From NCBI GenBank assembly GCA_950295325.1, contig OX485806.1, positions 4,402,001 to 4,466,000 on the forward strand: a DNA stretch of 64,000 nucleotides. Reading direction: 5' to 3'. The notes under the pieces were generated by a model. It was given only the letters and a program-made list of their open reading frames with translations, was not told the origin of the DNA and searched no databases. Each line of letters begins with the position of its first letter. The first letter of the stretch is position 1. The position numbers and the translations under genes are program-made. The DNA comes from Polytrichum commune. Its lineage: Eukaryota > Streptophyta > Polytrichopsida > Polytrichales > Polytrichaceae. Shown piece after piece: positions 25,695-37,999 of this stretch.

Positions 25695-26420
25695 CTACCT
25701 TGGGAGGTAGCATGTGGACGGGAAGAGCCATGACCAAATTGTGTTATCCGGTGTTTTGTTATTGAATTTTCCTGCATTTATGAGTGTAAGGCATCGTGTT
25801 GTGGGATGGGCAAGCAGAGTGCTAGCTAATGTGTGCACTACTTTGTTGTGCCTATTATATCTAAGATTATTTATATGTTTGTTTGTGCAACATGAGAGGA
25901 GGTGAAGGCAATTGTCATTTTGTTTTAGCAAAAGTTACAGAGTGGTGAGTCGCCTTGTTTTAGGGCATCTTTTCCAGTAGTTTCCTAGTTATCAGCCATA
26001 TTTGAACTCTAGTAATTGTGTGATTTATGCATATGTGATCCATAGTGCATCCTAGAAGAGGTTTCTCCATTTTAGATGGATATCTTTGTTGTCTAACCAA
26101 CGTTTAACATTTTGCATGGTGTTGGTGGCAAGATATGTGAGGGCTTATGTGTTTTCCCTTTCTATGTATCGTTTGAGGTTGCGAATTGTGCCATTGTGTT
26201 GTGTTGATGTAGGTGGAATGGAGGGCTAGTATGTTGTTTGATGACCTATTGGTGGAAGGGGGTTATTGTTATGCGGATTCTAGTGCTCCTTGTTTGGCTA
26301 GTTTGTCTACTTTGTTTGTTACATGTGTTGTTTGTGTTAACTCTGACTTTTTTGATGCCGATATTATATCTTGAGTTCTTAATGGCATCGATGATAAGCA
26401 TTATTAGAAGTTTGTGTAGA
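25695..26420 (-). pseudogene. Decayed retrotransposon region: RNase H end and C-terminal domain
   Basis: Read on the minus strand with frameshifts and stops, the segment shows a LAKQGALESA stretch at about 26270-26300. This is like the end of an RNase H domain in LINE ORF2. Further on come LLSCCTNKHINNL, RHNKVVH and LINAGKFNNKTPDNTIWSWL in a 78-codon ORF (25931-25695). The C..C/H-rich segment followed by RHNxxVH is familiar from non-LTR element C-termini. Several in-frame stops show it is dead. Confidence 0.5.
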
Positions 26421-28907
26421 TGGATATTTTGGGAGGAGGGATGTTGGAAGTGATTTTGAAGGAGGTATATGTTGTTGAGGTTGTCTATATAATGAATATG
26501 TCATTGGTAAATGGCTTTGTGTGTTAAACAATTACCCCAACAATAAACAATTACCTCATACACATTTTCACATGGACTTTTGAATCTGGAATCCAAGTTA
26601 TCTTACTTAGTAATACTCTAAAGTAAAAGACTTTTTGTGGTACAAAATCATATCCTCTAAATTCGATTGCATGTCATTTGGGGGAGAAAAAAAACTTGAC
26701 GAGAATGCAATTGGCCCCAAGGTCCACTTGGAGGGGATTTTGAAGCTTTCACTCCCATTGATGATTCGGTGAACTCCAACTTGTGTGAACCTTTGCTTGA
26801 TTGTAGAGATTGGTACAACACATTGGCCATGTGCCGCAATGATCATAAAATTCTTGAAGTTAGCATTGATTTTGATGATGTTCTTCACGTACCTCTTGAA
26901 CTTCTCTCAAATGGGGAAAATTTCACACATCATGTTTGTATTATGCAATGAGTCTACTGCAAAACAAAATAAAATAAAGAAGCTTGTCCAACTTATTTGT
27001 TGTGTCACTTAGAAGTTGAAGGTTATTGTTTGGCCTATCATTGGCTTGCAATAATATAGTGGTGGCTATTGTAAGTAAGTAGGTAACGACTTTTGACTTC
27101 TTTTTTTCTCAATGTGAACGTCATAGAACGATTTCAAGTGCCAAAGCGCATGAGAGGTCATAATACTGAATATTTGAAGTGGCTATCTACCCACTTTATA
27201 TCAATGGCACATATTCAAATAGAGCCCATCTAGCAAGGAAACAACGACATTTGGGTAAATAAGCTCTCCATAGCTTATATATGCTTACTATGAGGAATGC
27301 GTAGCATTACCACTAGCTCCCAATCACTAGATAACATCCAAATGTATATGGAAAAATAGATTTCAATATTGCATGTATAGGTATGGAACCAATGTTAATG
27401 CCACGTGATCCTAGTATATACATGACAAAAAAGAAATTTTATTGTTCTAAAGTTCATCACGAGCTTAACAAAGTTGATGATTTATTTTATTATTCTAAAT
27501 TCATCATGTCTCTTTTGAAACTTTAAAATTTTTGTCACTCTATATAATAATAAAAACTTAATCTTGATTTTAATTTTTAAATGAGCATTATCACATAGTC
27601 AAGTAAAAATGGAAAAATGCCCACAATGACATTTCATGTGTACAATGTGCACCATTATATTCTATGTCCATCATTATTCTTGTACCCAAAAGCATGCAAC
27701 TAGGTTAATCAGAAACTTAGTTACCCTCATTTGGTCATGATATACTTCAATAAGATTACGTGACATCAATCTTAGGATCAAACGTAACTAACATGTTGGA
27801 TTCTAATTTTCTTTATTTGAACCCGATTGGTGACGAATCGCAGAACATAGGATAAAGAAACCCATACAACAACCCCTCTAACTTCTAGGTATGTTTTGGG
27901 GAGCGTTGGAAGGTGGCCAGAAAGGCATCATGATGAGAAATGTCTAGTTAAGCTCATAATTTGCGGAGGGGAGTAGAATGTGAGGGGAAACTATAGATTC
28001 CATGATAAGTTACGAGCCCTAGTGGTAACAAAGTACGGTGGCCCAAATGATGGTGGGGTACTACTTCCCATTCATGGCCCTATCATTGCCTCTCGTACTT
28101 ACCCTCCCGCCCTCTCCCTTGCCACCTACACCACCATATCCCCAATATCTTGCTCTTTTGCCCACGCCCCCATCCAATCCTACTTACCCTGAGTCCTTCC
28201 CAAATATTCCCAATTGAGGAAAGCCCCCCAATTGGATTTTATTTCTCCAGTTTTAGTTGACACTCATGTATTCGTATACGTGTGCATAAGTCGACTAGCA
28301 TTGTTGGGGTTTTGTTTGTTGCACAATGTTTCTTAATCCTTTGCAAGGAGGGACCCTTTTCCAAAGAACAATATGTGTCCTTCCCAAGAATATCGGGTTG
28401 TGTCTTCCCACGTTAAGGATGAATCTTGAAAACTTAGCTCATTCATGCCATTCTTAGGGCCAACTTACACTAGGAGTGGGGACCGATTTTTTTTTTGTGT
28501 CAAAAGGTTGGAATCCGTGCTTTTCATCCGTGCAATTTCACAAATCGGCCCCAACCACATTACACCTAGGGTGACACCGGATTTCCCCAAAAAAATATTT
28601 CTCCAAATACATGATATGACATGGTCCGAGCTCAAGCTAAGGAGGAGTGCACCATTCTTGGAAGGCCGATTCTTGACCTTAGAATCAATGTCAAAATTCA
28701 TTGTAAAGGTCGTTTTTAAAAAACATGTGACTTTTTTTGAAGCATTTCAAGACGTTTGATCAATTGGAAGTATGAACGACTCTCTCTCTCCTTGTGCAAC
28801 TTTGAGATGCTTGGATTGAGTCAATGAATATAAGATTATGATGAGCCCCTACTATATAACCCTTGCATAACAAGATAATTCCTCTTTTGAAGCTTGTTTT
28901 CTTTTCA

Positions 28908-28926
28908 ATCTCTCTCTCTCTCTCTC
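28908..28926. repeat. (CT)n microsatellite
   Basis: Perfect CT dinucleotide run. Confidence 0.85.
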
Positions 28927-31002
28927 ATCCACTTTAGATTTGAGCTAAATCAAATCAAGATTATGCATATTGCCCCTTTATTCTCGAATCAAAGTGTAGC
29001 CAACTAGAATTATTTCCCAAAAAGAAAACATCCTTCTATCCACGCTTCTACAATTACTAGTGTTACTCAAAGCAATCCAAGTCCTTTGTGAATTCAAAGT
29101 TTAGATATGAATCACACGATGTCCAAACTTCACAAACCCAAATACATTAAGATCCTTGTATAATGTAATTTTGTGTGTGTTTTTTGGAAAGGGGGCAGCA
29201 ATTGCACATCGTTGATGCTTCATCTTTAAAAGTAAGATGGGTTTCCAAATAGAGGCGTTTGGCATGTATCTTCATCCATATGTAAACAGATAATACAAAC
29301 ATTTTTAATCGACTAAAGCCACTTTAATAAAAGAAAAATGAAAGATATATGAACTTACTTTGTTCCCAAAAAGGTCATTTTTACTAAGGTGGTGTAATAT
29401 TAGAATTGGAGTGAGTTTGGGGGGGGGGGGGCAAGAAAAGAAGGGAAGACCCTACAAGCCTAAGGAAAGGGAGTTGGCTTAGCTAATGTAACGTTCCTTC
29501 TTGTAACTCCCTCCTCAAGAGGAGAGGGGTGGAGCCCTTGGCCCTCCATGTGAAACCCCACTCCTCTTTCACTCCACTAGGGATGTGCCACGTGTCTTCT
29601 TCCCCCCCACCCATATATTCTCTTGTGCACTTTACTAAAAACCTTGTGACATTCCTCAATGAATTCAAAATCATGAAGTAAGTACTTGTTTGGGATTCAA
29701 AAGTTGGGCTAGCTACAATAAAAATTGCAAGTGCATTGGAATGCCAAGCAATCTTAGATGAGTGCTTCGTAGTCCTTAGCCAAGGGCAACAAGAGGTGAC
29801 ATGAGAAAAAACACCAAGAATTTGGAGAGAATGAACCTTAGGTTAGATTAGCGTACATCTAAGTGAGACTTTTCGTTCATATCTCATGTAATTTTTAGCA
29901 TCACGAAAGTGATTACATATAACTAGGTGTAATGTTTTGCCTTTCAACACATGGATTTTAACTAAAGCTTACTCCAATTGATTGGGTTGAAATAAAAATA
30001 GAGGTTTGAGTTACAAGAATTGAAGAACATGATTGATATTGAAAAAATATTGTATTCCCTTGTTGATATTGAATTTGGATAATGTGGTTCAAGGAGTCAT
30101 GGTACACATGGCACATAAGGTTCATGAAAACAAGAAAGGAGCACTACGGGATTTCTAAATAGGATTATATTCTTTTAAACCTTGAAAATATGAAAGCCCC
30201 CTTCTATGAAACCATGCTATGAACATGAGTGAACATGAAACCTAGGTAATCCACAAACATTGTGACATGTGACAAGAAGAAGAAAAAAAGTTGAACATAT
30301 CTTGGAGGAACCCCTACTCCCTTCTTCATTTTTATCTAGGTAAGTTCTTCCTTCCTTCTCTCTATGGTGGAGGTATTGGATTTGGTGTTTTAACAAGCTT
30401 TCTTTTGCTCAGGTAGGTTGGGTAGTAGTAGTTAATCACGAAGAATCGGAACTTCATGATGGATGCGAGCACAAGGATTATGAAGTTGATACATTGTTTG
30501 TATTCGACGCGTGTCATGGCACAAAGACAATAACATGTTTCTTGCATAGCCTTTTTCCGTGGGCTTCGGCCCCTCCCCCCTCCCCTCGTGCCCATCCGGC
30601 CCCTTGTACCCACACCCATCCATTTGCTCTTATACGTTTAACTTTGTGCGGCCCTTCCTCCCAATGATCCTCGCCCCGGGGAAGCCCAAACTTGGCTTCC
30701 AAGCTCACATAATCCCCCTCCCTCCCTCCCCACATGCGGAGGAAGTACCGGCGCGAGCGGCACCATCGGATCGAGCTCATAGGCGGTTCGCCCACCATCA
30801 GATTCACTTGGATCGGCTCGGATCGGGGAGGAAGGAAGAGAGGCACACGAGTGGAATGAGTTACAACATGATGAATATTGAACACCAAGGCATGGCACAT
30901 ACACACCTTATAATGCCGTCCGGATTTTCCTTCCCTTCCCTCATCATGAAGGTCGTTGTGGTACTCGCGTCAAACCGGGAGGTTTTCTCAAGTACCTATA
31001 TA

Positions 31003-31149
31003 CCGTAGACGGCTCTCTATTCCGACAGAAAATGATAATATTTCCCCCGAGTTTGGCCACGTGTCAATCCTACACTGGTTGAGACCGCTTGAATCCCATG
31101 TGGAAACTAGGTTCAACACTAGTAAAGGTGAAAACGAGCACCCTCTACG
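31003..31149. mobile_element. Second copy of the CTGTAGAGG-type MITE
   Basis: Begins GTAGACGGCTCTCTATTCCG and ends CACCCTCTACGG. It aligns along its length with the copy at 36263, including the CCACGTGTC core and the shared CTTGAATCxCA/CC segment. The termini are more diverged than those of the 36263 copy and no clean target duplication is visible. Confidence 0.65.
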
Positions 31150-32681
31150 GCACACCCAAGCTTTGCTTGGGTAGAAGGGCAACAACAACAACAACAAAAG
31201 CCTTGCCCAGCGCTCACATGGGGATTTCATTGGGCACCCGTTGCCTCTGGAGCAGTGGACACCTCCACGGGTCCACAGGGGAGGTTTTCCTCCGCATGCA
31301 TGCAAGCCGCACATGGTTCCCGTAAATCCGCCACCATGCCCCATTTTTGTTCTTGAATTTGTGGCTATGGAGTTTAGCAATGGTGTAGAGTCATGGTTTG
31401 GGAGGGTCGTTTGGTCTAAACGTCTCCAAAAGCATGAGGAAGGAGTGTCGATGACTGATTGCAGGAGTTGGTGCAGGTTTTGGGTACATTATGAAGAGTG
31501 TAGGTTTTTACTAGAATTTGTAAATTAGTCAGAATCTATAAAACATTTACCTTTTAAAAGTTTGTAATGAGCCAGTGTGCAAATCTTAGATTCAGGCATT
31601 CAGGTGCAAACTCGAATTGATCTGCTAACATTCAGGTTAACACCAGGAATTGTAGAATCTGTTAACATCAGGAAGCATTTTCGTTCTTGAGGTAATTCAA
31701 TCATTGCCCAAAACCTTCAGCTAATTCATACTCCTTCCAATACCCTTGCTTGATTAAGTAGAGCACCTTACTTTCAAGCAGAAAGACCCAAGTAGGAGGA
31801 TAATGCAGACACAAAGAGGTGGACATTAATTAACCTCTACACATAGACCTTGAGGATTCTTGCAGCCTCTCAGATTGATGCAATACTGCAGGAAGCCAAA
31901 AAAGTCCCTGCTAAGGGGTTGTGAATGTCTCCCTGAAAAACGAGACAGGCTGAACATGAAAAAATTCAATGTCGTTGGTCATCATAGAGCTGGGAAACAA
32001 GGCTTGCATTAAATCTTCCACAATTGTCTTGAATTTCTAGATAATAGAGCAAGGGTCATAATACATCCTTCAAAGTCCTTACCAAATGGTCCTACCACCA
32101 TGCTCATAGAGCCATACACCTTCAACACAATAGCAACTTTTTCTTGAGGTTCTGACTATGATAATTTCTAAGAATTATTCTCAGATTCCTGACAAGGATC
32201 TTATAGCCAATCAGCACCTTCTTAAACCCGTAATTTGCACCTGGATTGTGAAGGCTCCTGCTTCAATAACCTTGTAAAAGAGGTCTGAATTGGATCCCCT
32301 GGACACTTGAATATGTTATTGGTGGCTATCATCTCACAAGTCAGGGCCTAAGCCTAGAGTGTACTCAGCCACCCTTGGCAATCAGGACTAAAAATTATCA
32401 GGACATAAGGCTCACTGAATTATGTTGCCATGTATTAAAAAAAAAAGCTGTATGGTAGAGGCCAAATCCCAGTACACTGTCCTTCATGTCTACCTCTGTG
32501 GTGGTTGCTTGCTAATTCTCCCTATTAGTCTACTATCCGCTTTGATCTGTCAGGGAGTAGCTTAACAGAGTATAAATCAGAGATGGTGTAAATGTCTCTT
32601 TCACAATACAGAAGTTCTAGCTGATTGAAAATCAAAATTTTGAACTAAAAGCTGTGATATAAATGTAACTCAGGTCCTCAC

Positions 32682-35600
32682 TTAGCCTTTCACCTTGATC
32701 CCAGGGAATGATGGCCTAACAGCAATCAAAGGGTCTCCGTATCCAACGGGCTCTGCTCACAAGGCAACACACAAATACCACATGTTTTTCAGATACACTA
32801 TTCATTAGAAGGACATACTGCAGGAGCAAAGATGTATAGAGCTTGTCCTCCAGAGGACATACTGCAGGAGCAAAGATATATAGAGCTTGTCCTCCAGAGG
32901 ACATACTGCAGGAGCAAAGATATATAGAGCTTTTCCTCCAGAGGACATTAATATATGACCAGCCAGTTGTCAAAAACACAACCTAAGAAATAACCTAAGA
33001 AATATTTCTATAGTAACAATGGTGTGAACATGAAAGATTAATGGCAGAAATCTCAATTGAATGATCAAACTCCATTTAGGATTTTCTGCCACAAACTACA
33101 CATCTAAGGGCTCTGATAGGTGCCAGATAGTGGGTGTTGCCACTTTCCTCTGCTAAGCCTTGTTAAATTGTGTTTACAAAATACTATAAGCAGGACATTA
33201 ATAAAGAGAGACAAACCACAAATGGCATGAACAAGAGAACAAAGACATCAAAAGTTCTATATTTATATTTGTGGGAGCCTTACCTAAAACCTAAAAAGAT
33301 TGGAAACTTTTCAAGAAATGCGCATTTAAGAGGGTGAAGTATCAACAAGACAGTACACTCACAACCTACAAAGAGTTTGATACTAAAAGACTTGAGAAAA
33401 AGGAATAAAGGAGCACAAACCTCCATCTGTCCACAGAACTTTTACGACTTCACCATCAATATCAGCCTGCAAGATAGATGAACCCCAGTTTAGCCATAGA
33501 CAAACTTATCACCTCTCATGTAACAAGAAAACGGTGGAACCGTGAGGCTCTGTCCTCTATTATGAAAGATTACAATTATAGCTGTCCATTTTGCTCATGC
33601 TAGTTCATAACTATTTACTATACCTATAACCAAATCTTTCTTGGATTTTGTGCACATTCTTCTCAAATGTGGGTCAAGGACTGAAGCTACTTATTTATCA
33701 CCCAAAAATTTTCAAATAAATAATTAACAACTGCCAAAATAACTATAGTTAACTAGATTTTTTCAGTACATTTTAGGGAGCAACTATAGTTAACTAGATA
33801 TATATAACTATAGTTAACCTCCACATTAAATAAACTGAACCAAAAATAACAGGAACAAGTAACGTCCAAGTGTGAGCGCAAAGTGGTTAGGAAATTTGCT
33901 TTTGAAACATAGAAGTTGATGCATAGTCTCTATCCTACAGACAGAGCCAATAAACACATTTATGGATTACATGAGCTTTATGCCCTACATGTCAAATATA
34001 TGTGATTCCTTCAGCTAGAATATCTGTTCTTTAGTTACTGGCATGAAAGGTCCCTTCAACAGAGGACATGCTACAAAATCTAGTGTTATTTCACAGTGTG
34101 CTTGTCAATCACCTTGTAAAGAACTATATAGCAAGCACTGGAAAAATGAATCAGTACCTCAACTGGTTGCTGAGTTCCCAGCTGCTCCAAGTAGCAAACT
34201 ACTTGCCCTTTCTTGACAATTTGGCCCTATTTTTACACAAGGTTTCCAACATTTCAACCTCAAATAATATTTGAAACCAATTGATGTTCAAACCATATAC
34301 AGTGATACACAAAGAAGTGAATATCTACACAATATATATTCTTGGCAATACTTATATTCTTATTCATTAGTAGAATAACAAGATGAGGGAATTTACAAGA
34401 CCAGTTCCAGTTGCATCCATATAAAAGGAATGCCAAGGGTTGTTGTTACCTCTTCACATAGTGGAGGACTGCTCTTTCCCTTCACCACTCGTCCTTTCCT
34501 GAAGCGACCCACCTAACACCCAATATGCACCAATCAATTAAGTTTGTATATTCAGAAATACATTCAATCAGAATAGAACAAAAAGTCCCAAAAGGACAAA
34601 GAGAAAAGAACATTGAATTTGTTCCCACTCACAAGCATATACTGTGTCGTTTCTGGTTGCTCCAAGCTAGAATCTCACCTCCTAAAGATGGACATGCTAT
34701 AGTCACTATGCCAACAATACATGCTAATACCTGTATACTGACAAAGCTACATGATTTAGAGGAAACACAACTCCATGTACCTGTCAAGAATTATGATAAC
34801 ATACAACTCCATGTACTAATTTAACACCTAGCCATGCCAATACCCATGGCATGGAGAGAAGCTGCTCAACAAGAACATTGATCCATCAACAACATCCGAC
34901 CACTGATATAATTAGCAAAATATTTCATAGACAGAAAGGTTCAGCTTTTATTACCTTTGGAGAAGTAACGAAGAGTAGACCTGCATCCGCAGCTGCTTCC
35001 ATAAGGCCAAAGTTTGACACTGGCTTCACAACCGATGCTGCAAGATTGCTGGGCTTTGGTGCAGCAGGAACAGAGTTGGCAGGAATGGATTCAACCATAG
35101 GCTTGCCTAGCACCTGAGGTGCCTTTGGGACTGGCTTTGGGGCAGGTGCTGGCTTGCCAACCTCTCTCCTCACACGAAGATTGAATGATCCGACCTGTAT
35201 ATGGCCCATATTTAGTTCATTGAGCAAGGCAGTGCGAAGTTATTTAAGCAGTGTCCAAAAAACACAGCAGACAACCCACCCTAGAAGATCATCCAAAATT
35301 TGACTTGTTCAGACAATTTCCTTGGAAACAAGCTCAGAAGACTTAGGGTTTTATGCATTTCCACCAACCTTCACATGTGCTATTGCAATATTCAAAAGTA
35401 TGGTATGTGCAAGAGACCCCATACCTTCAGCTGAACCTCCGCGATATTGGTGGTCTCATCACAGACTTGCATAAGAAGGTGTTGAATCTGAAAACACATC
35501 AGCTGTTACTTAACATTTATGCCAAAACACACACAAGGATACACCACATGCAGAACTTCAACAAAAAAAATAAACCAAACCAGACATGTGGAAATAGCAA

Positions 35601-36028
35601 CATACCTCATACGCGCTCGGCGTGAGGGGGCTAACTTCCTCTTCCTTGTCAGACTCGAGGACATCGGATTCTTCCTCCAAATCCAACACTGCATTCATGT
35701 CATCAAATTCTTCAATAAACAGGGTACTCAATACCCACCCTCAGTTCACTCTACTTGCTGATTAAACCCTCGGCTCAAACTCCTACCATCGAGACAAAAT
35801 CAATGGGAGCATTGGCAGAGTTCACATCGTCAAAGCTAACTTACCCTTGGGGGCGGAAAGAGCGCGAGTGGACAGCCGCCGTGTTTGGTAAGAGATCGAG
35901 AGAGGACGACGCGCTGCGCTTCCTAGCCCGGCCGCATTGGTCCGACCTGAAGCCTGTGTGGAGACGTCGGAGAAGCTCCCTGCCACCAGAGGCAATGCGG
36001 GTGTGAGTGCGAGCCTCGCCATCGCCAT
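32682..36028 (-). CDS. BADC: BADC-type biotin/lipoyl attachment domain-containing protein (plastid acetyl-CoA carboxylase regulator), 8 exons, 279 aa
   Basis: Exons in transcription order: 36028-35845, 35709-35606, 35487-35425, 35194-34955, 34512-34450, 34226-34158, 33466-33421, 32752-32682; all GT-AG, in phase, 840 nt including stop. Residues 1 to ~60 (MAMARLALTPALPL, rich in S/R/A) look like a chloroplast transit peptide. An acidic patch and an I-Q-H-L-L-M helix follow, then a Pro/Ala hinge (~130-170), then a C-terminal biotinyl/lipoyl-like domain (~190-279) with CYLEQLGTQ, EPVGYGDPLI and PSFPGIK. BCCP subunits of plastid acetyl-CoA carboxylase have a biotinylated lysine in an AMKLM motif; here that position is glycine (residue 235). 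This is the hallmark of BADC proteins, which replace BCCP in the enzyme and dampen fatty-acid synthesis; the role here is inferred by family. An in-frame ATG at 36169 would add 47 residues with a hydrophobic stretch, but the 36028 start gives a more typical transit peptide. Confidence 0.9.
32810..32941 (-). repeat. Three tandem 44-bp copies in the last intron of BADC, each with a strong acceptor-like site
   Basis: Copies begin at 32810, 32854 and 32898 (plus strand AGGACATACTGCAGGAGCAA...) and are nearly identical. Read on the gene's minus strand, each contains TTTGCTCCTGCAG, a pyrimidine tract plus AG that looks like a good 3' splice site. They lie 60-190 bp before the true last exon at 32752. 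Confidence 0.9.
33741..33820. repeat. Three copies of a palindromic AACTATAGTTAACT motif in a BADC intron
   Basis: The motif AACTATAGTTAACT occurs near 33741 and 33782, with a related copy AACTATAGTTAACC near 33806, in the intron between exons 6 and 7. It is self-complementary around TATA and could be a small decayed insertion or local expansion. No function is assigned. Confidence 0.6.
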
Positions 36029-36262
36029 AGCTGACCCTCCAATTGCAACAACAACGATAAAAACAATCTCCAACACTGAGGAAGAAAGCAAAGGAAGACC
36101 CACCCACTGGCCTTCGTAATGTTCACCCTGGATGAAACTCTCACTCGCCTCATCCACACCTGTCGCCACCTTTCATCATGTTGCCAGCTTGTCCCGGCCG
36201 GACTCGAGAGGGCGAGCCATCCAGGCTGAGTTATGGAATTTAGTGTCATGTAAGTTACACTA

Positions 36263-36408
36263 CTGTAGAGGGCCCTCTATTCCGACAAAATATAATTATA
36301 TTTCTTTCATGTTTTCCACGTGTCGACCTTACATTGGATGTGACCTCTTGAATCTCACCTGGAAACTACATTCAGCACTCGTAAAGACAAATAGAGAATC
36401 CTCTACAG
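36263..36408. mobile_element. 146-bp MITE upstream of BADC, carrying a G-box
   Basis: Ends are inverted repeats CTGTAGAGG and CCTCTACAG. A TA dinucleotide sits outside the left end and one base outside the right end, compatible with TA target duplication. Inside is CCACGTGTC, a G-box/ABRE-like core. Related copies lie at 31003-31149, 61738-61860 and 62711-62846. The element sits about 235-380 bp upstream of the BADC start codon, where a promoter is expected. Confidence 0.7.
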
Positions 36409-37816
36409 GTATTTGCAAAATCTTACCTACACTAATTTATTCACAACTCTAGAAATGTCATGTCTAGTTGAATTTTGTTAACATGACACTATTTTTAACA
36501 GAATTATTTTCATGAAATGATTAGATTACATATGTGAACATTTGGTGTAGGGTGTGGAGAAAAGAGGAGTAAAGTAAGGAATGAGGTAAGGATCAACCAA
36601 ACCATGTTTATGCTTGACATTAAAAATATATATATATATATATACTATTTTTATAATGCAATCTCAAAACTCACATTTAGTCTTGTGTAAATTCTACGGT
36701 GTTTTGAAACTTGATAACGAATGTGATAAAGAGTGTTGGTTTTATTGCAACATAGTAACTTTACAAGTTTGTAACCTGATGTAAAGGACATGTTTACAAT
36801 TATGTCTCGTATTTTCCACACACCATTAGAAAGGCCTTGAAGTGTACTATAGCACGACTTTCTTTTAAAAACCTTTTACAAAACCTATCATAAAAAAAAT
36901 AGCCTCCTTAGTCAATAAAATTATTTCAAAGTTCCATTGACACATGAGAAAATACAACACTATGGTCATGTAGAGTGGAAAAGATGTAGTTGCAATGCTG
37001 CTATTTATGTAAGATAACCCTTTGTTGCCCTTGGTGTCCTGAGTGGTTGTCTCTCATTGGGAGAGTGTTATGAATTGTCACCTCACGTCATCATCTAGAT
37101 CTCCCACTTGGCATGATGATTCTTATATATTTCAAGAAGAGATATGTGCAAAACATGTTGGATTATGATTTTGACATGAAGGAAAACGATGCAATTGATC
37201 CTTGTGGAAGGTCACTAAGACTTGAGCAAGGAGGCAAGTTTTCTTGCCTACAGGTGTTTTCCCTTTGTAAGAATCAACTTTCTTTAGCAGTTTGAGCAAC
37301 AACCCAAAGCAAATGTGCTCCAAAGATGGCATTCAAGTTCAATATGTAAGACACGCATCATATGGTTACTAAACTTTGACCGCCTCTAGAAGTGGCATAT
37401 GAACTTCAAATTTGAAAATTCAAACTCTCACAAGTACGTTTCCCAATTATGTACATGTGTGTGTATTTTAAGCTAAGATCTACATCCATCCCCTCATCCA
37501 AGTTTAGATATAACATAATTTTCACTAACTGCATTACCTTGATAACTTCAACTTTGCGACAATTCAATCTTCTCCAATTTTGTTGGAATGATGATATTTT
37601 TCTCCCCACGCCAACATTACAAAATTGACCTCTACATACAAATGGCCAATCGAAACAAATATTGATGATTTTGAGGTCAAATGCCCTAAACATCAAGGAT
37701 GGTGTGAAAATTCCAAGTTTGTTGGCATGCACCCAAGGTCCCGAGGCAACGATGGGCTAATACTTCACTTAACACCTAACGTAGGGTCATTTTGCAGGCC
37801 TTGAAATCGCAACATA
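36409..37816. other. Intergenic region between divergent BADC and VPS26C
   Basis: AT-rich, a TA microsatellite at 36626, no gene. The two genes start about 3.1 kb apart and point away from each other. Confidence 0.45.
36626..36644. repeat. (TA)n microsatellite
   Basis: Perfect TA run. Confidence 0.85.
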
Positions 37817-37856
37817 TGACGTGGATTTTCAGAGCTAGCGGAATAAAGACACGTCA
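37817..37856. promoter_or_regulatory. Inverted pair of TGACGTG-type bZIP sites upstream of VPS26C
   Basis: TGACGTGG at 37817-37824 and ACACGTCA (reverse complement TGACGTGT) at 37849-37856 face each other 24 bp apart. TGACGTG cores bind plant TGA/ABF-class bZIP factors in general. The pair lies about 150-200 bp upstream of a CT-rich stretch (~38060-38100) that looks like a 5' UTR, so it could be in the VPS26C promoter. Activity is not shown. Confidence 0.4.
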
Positions 37857-37999
37857 GCCCTATGCTCCTCGAGGCACAGAGTGTCTCAGCTCCCCTCAAA
37901 GCCATTATCATTGGATCGCGAGCGCGGATCAATTTAGGTGATTGCATTATCTACTCGTGTAATTCGACTCGTCTGGAGCTTCAGGACTGATGCGACTGT

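Larger units (their letters stand above)
26421..32681. other. 6.3 kb without a recognised gene
   Basis: Includes a GC-richer patch at about 30540-30850 with overlapping ORFs on both strands (30559-31008 plus, 30906-30514 minus). Neither has a domain, and neither has splice partners I could find. A MITE lies at 31003-31149. The last kilobase before 32682 is downstream of the BADC stop and should include its 3' UTR. Confidence 0.4.

Noticed and set aside
30514-31008. Overlapping 130- to 149-codon ORFs on both strands in a GC-richer patch
   Set aside because: No domain, low-complexity Pro/Gly composition and no splice partners.
32080-32180. Protein-like minus-strand stretch (PQEKVAIVLKVYGS...) downstream of BADC
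   Set aside because: Short, matches no family I know and could be 3' UTR; no splice structure found.
35822-36169. Longer BADC start at 36169
   Set aside because: Possible but less likely: it puts a hydrophobic stretch before an otherwise typical transit peptide. Kept as an alternative in the BADC entry.
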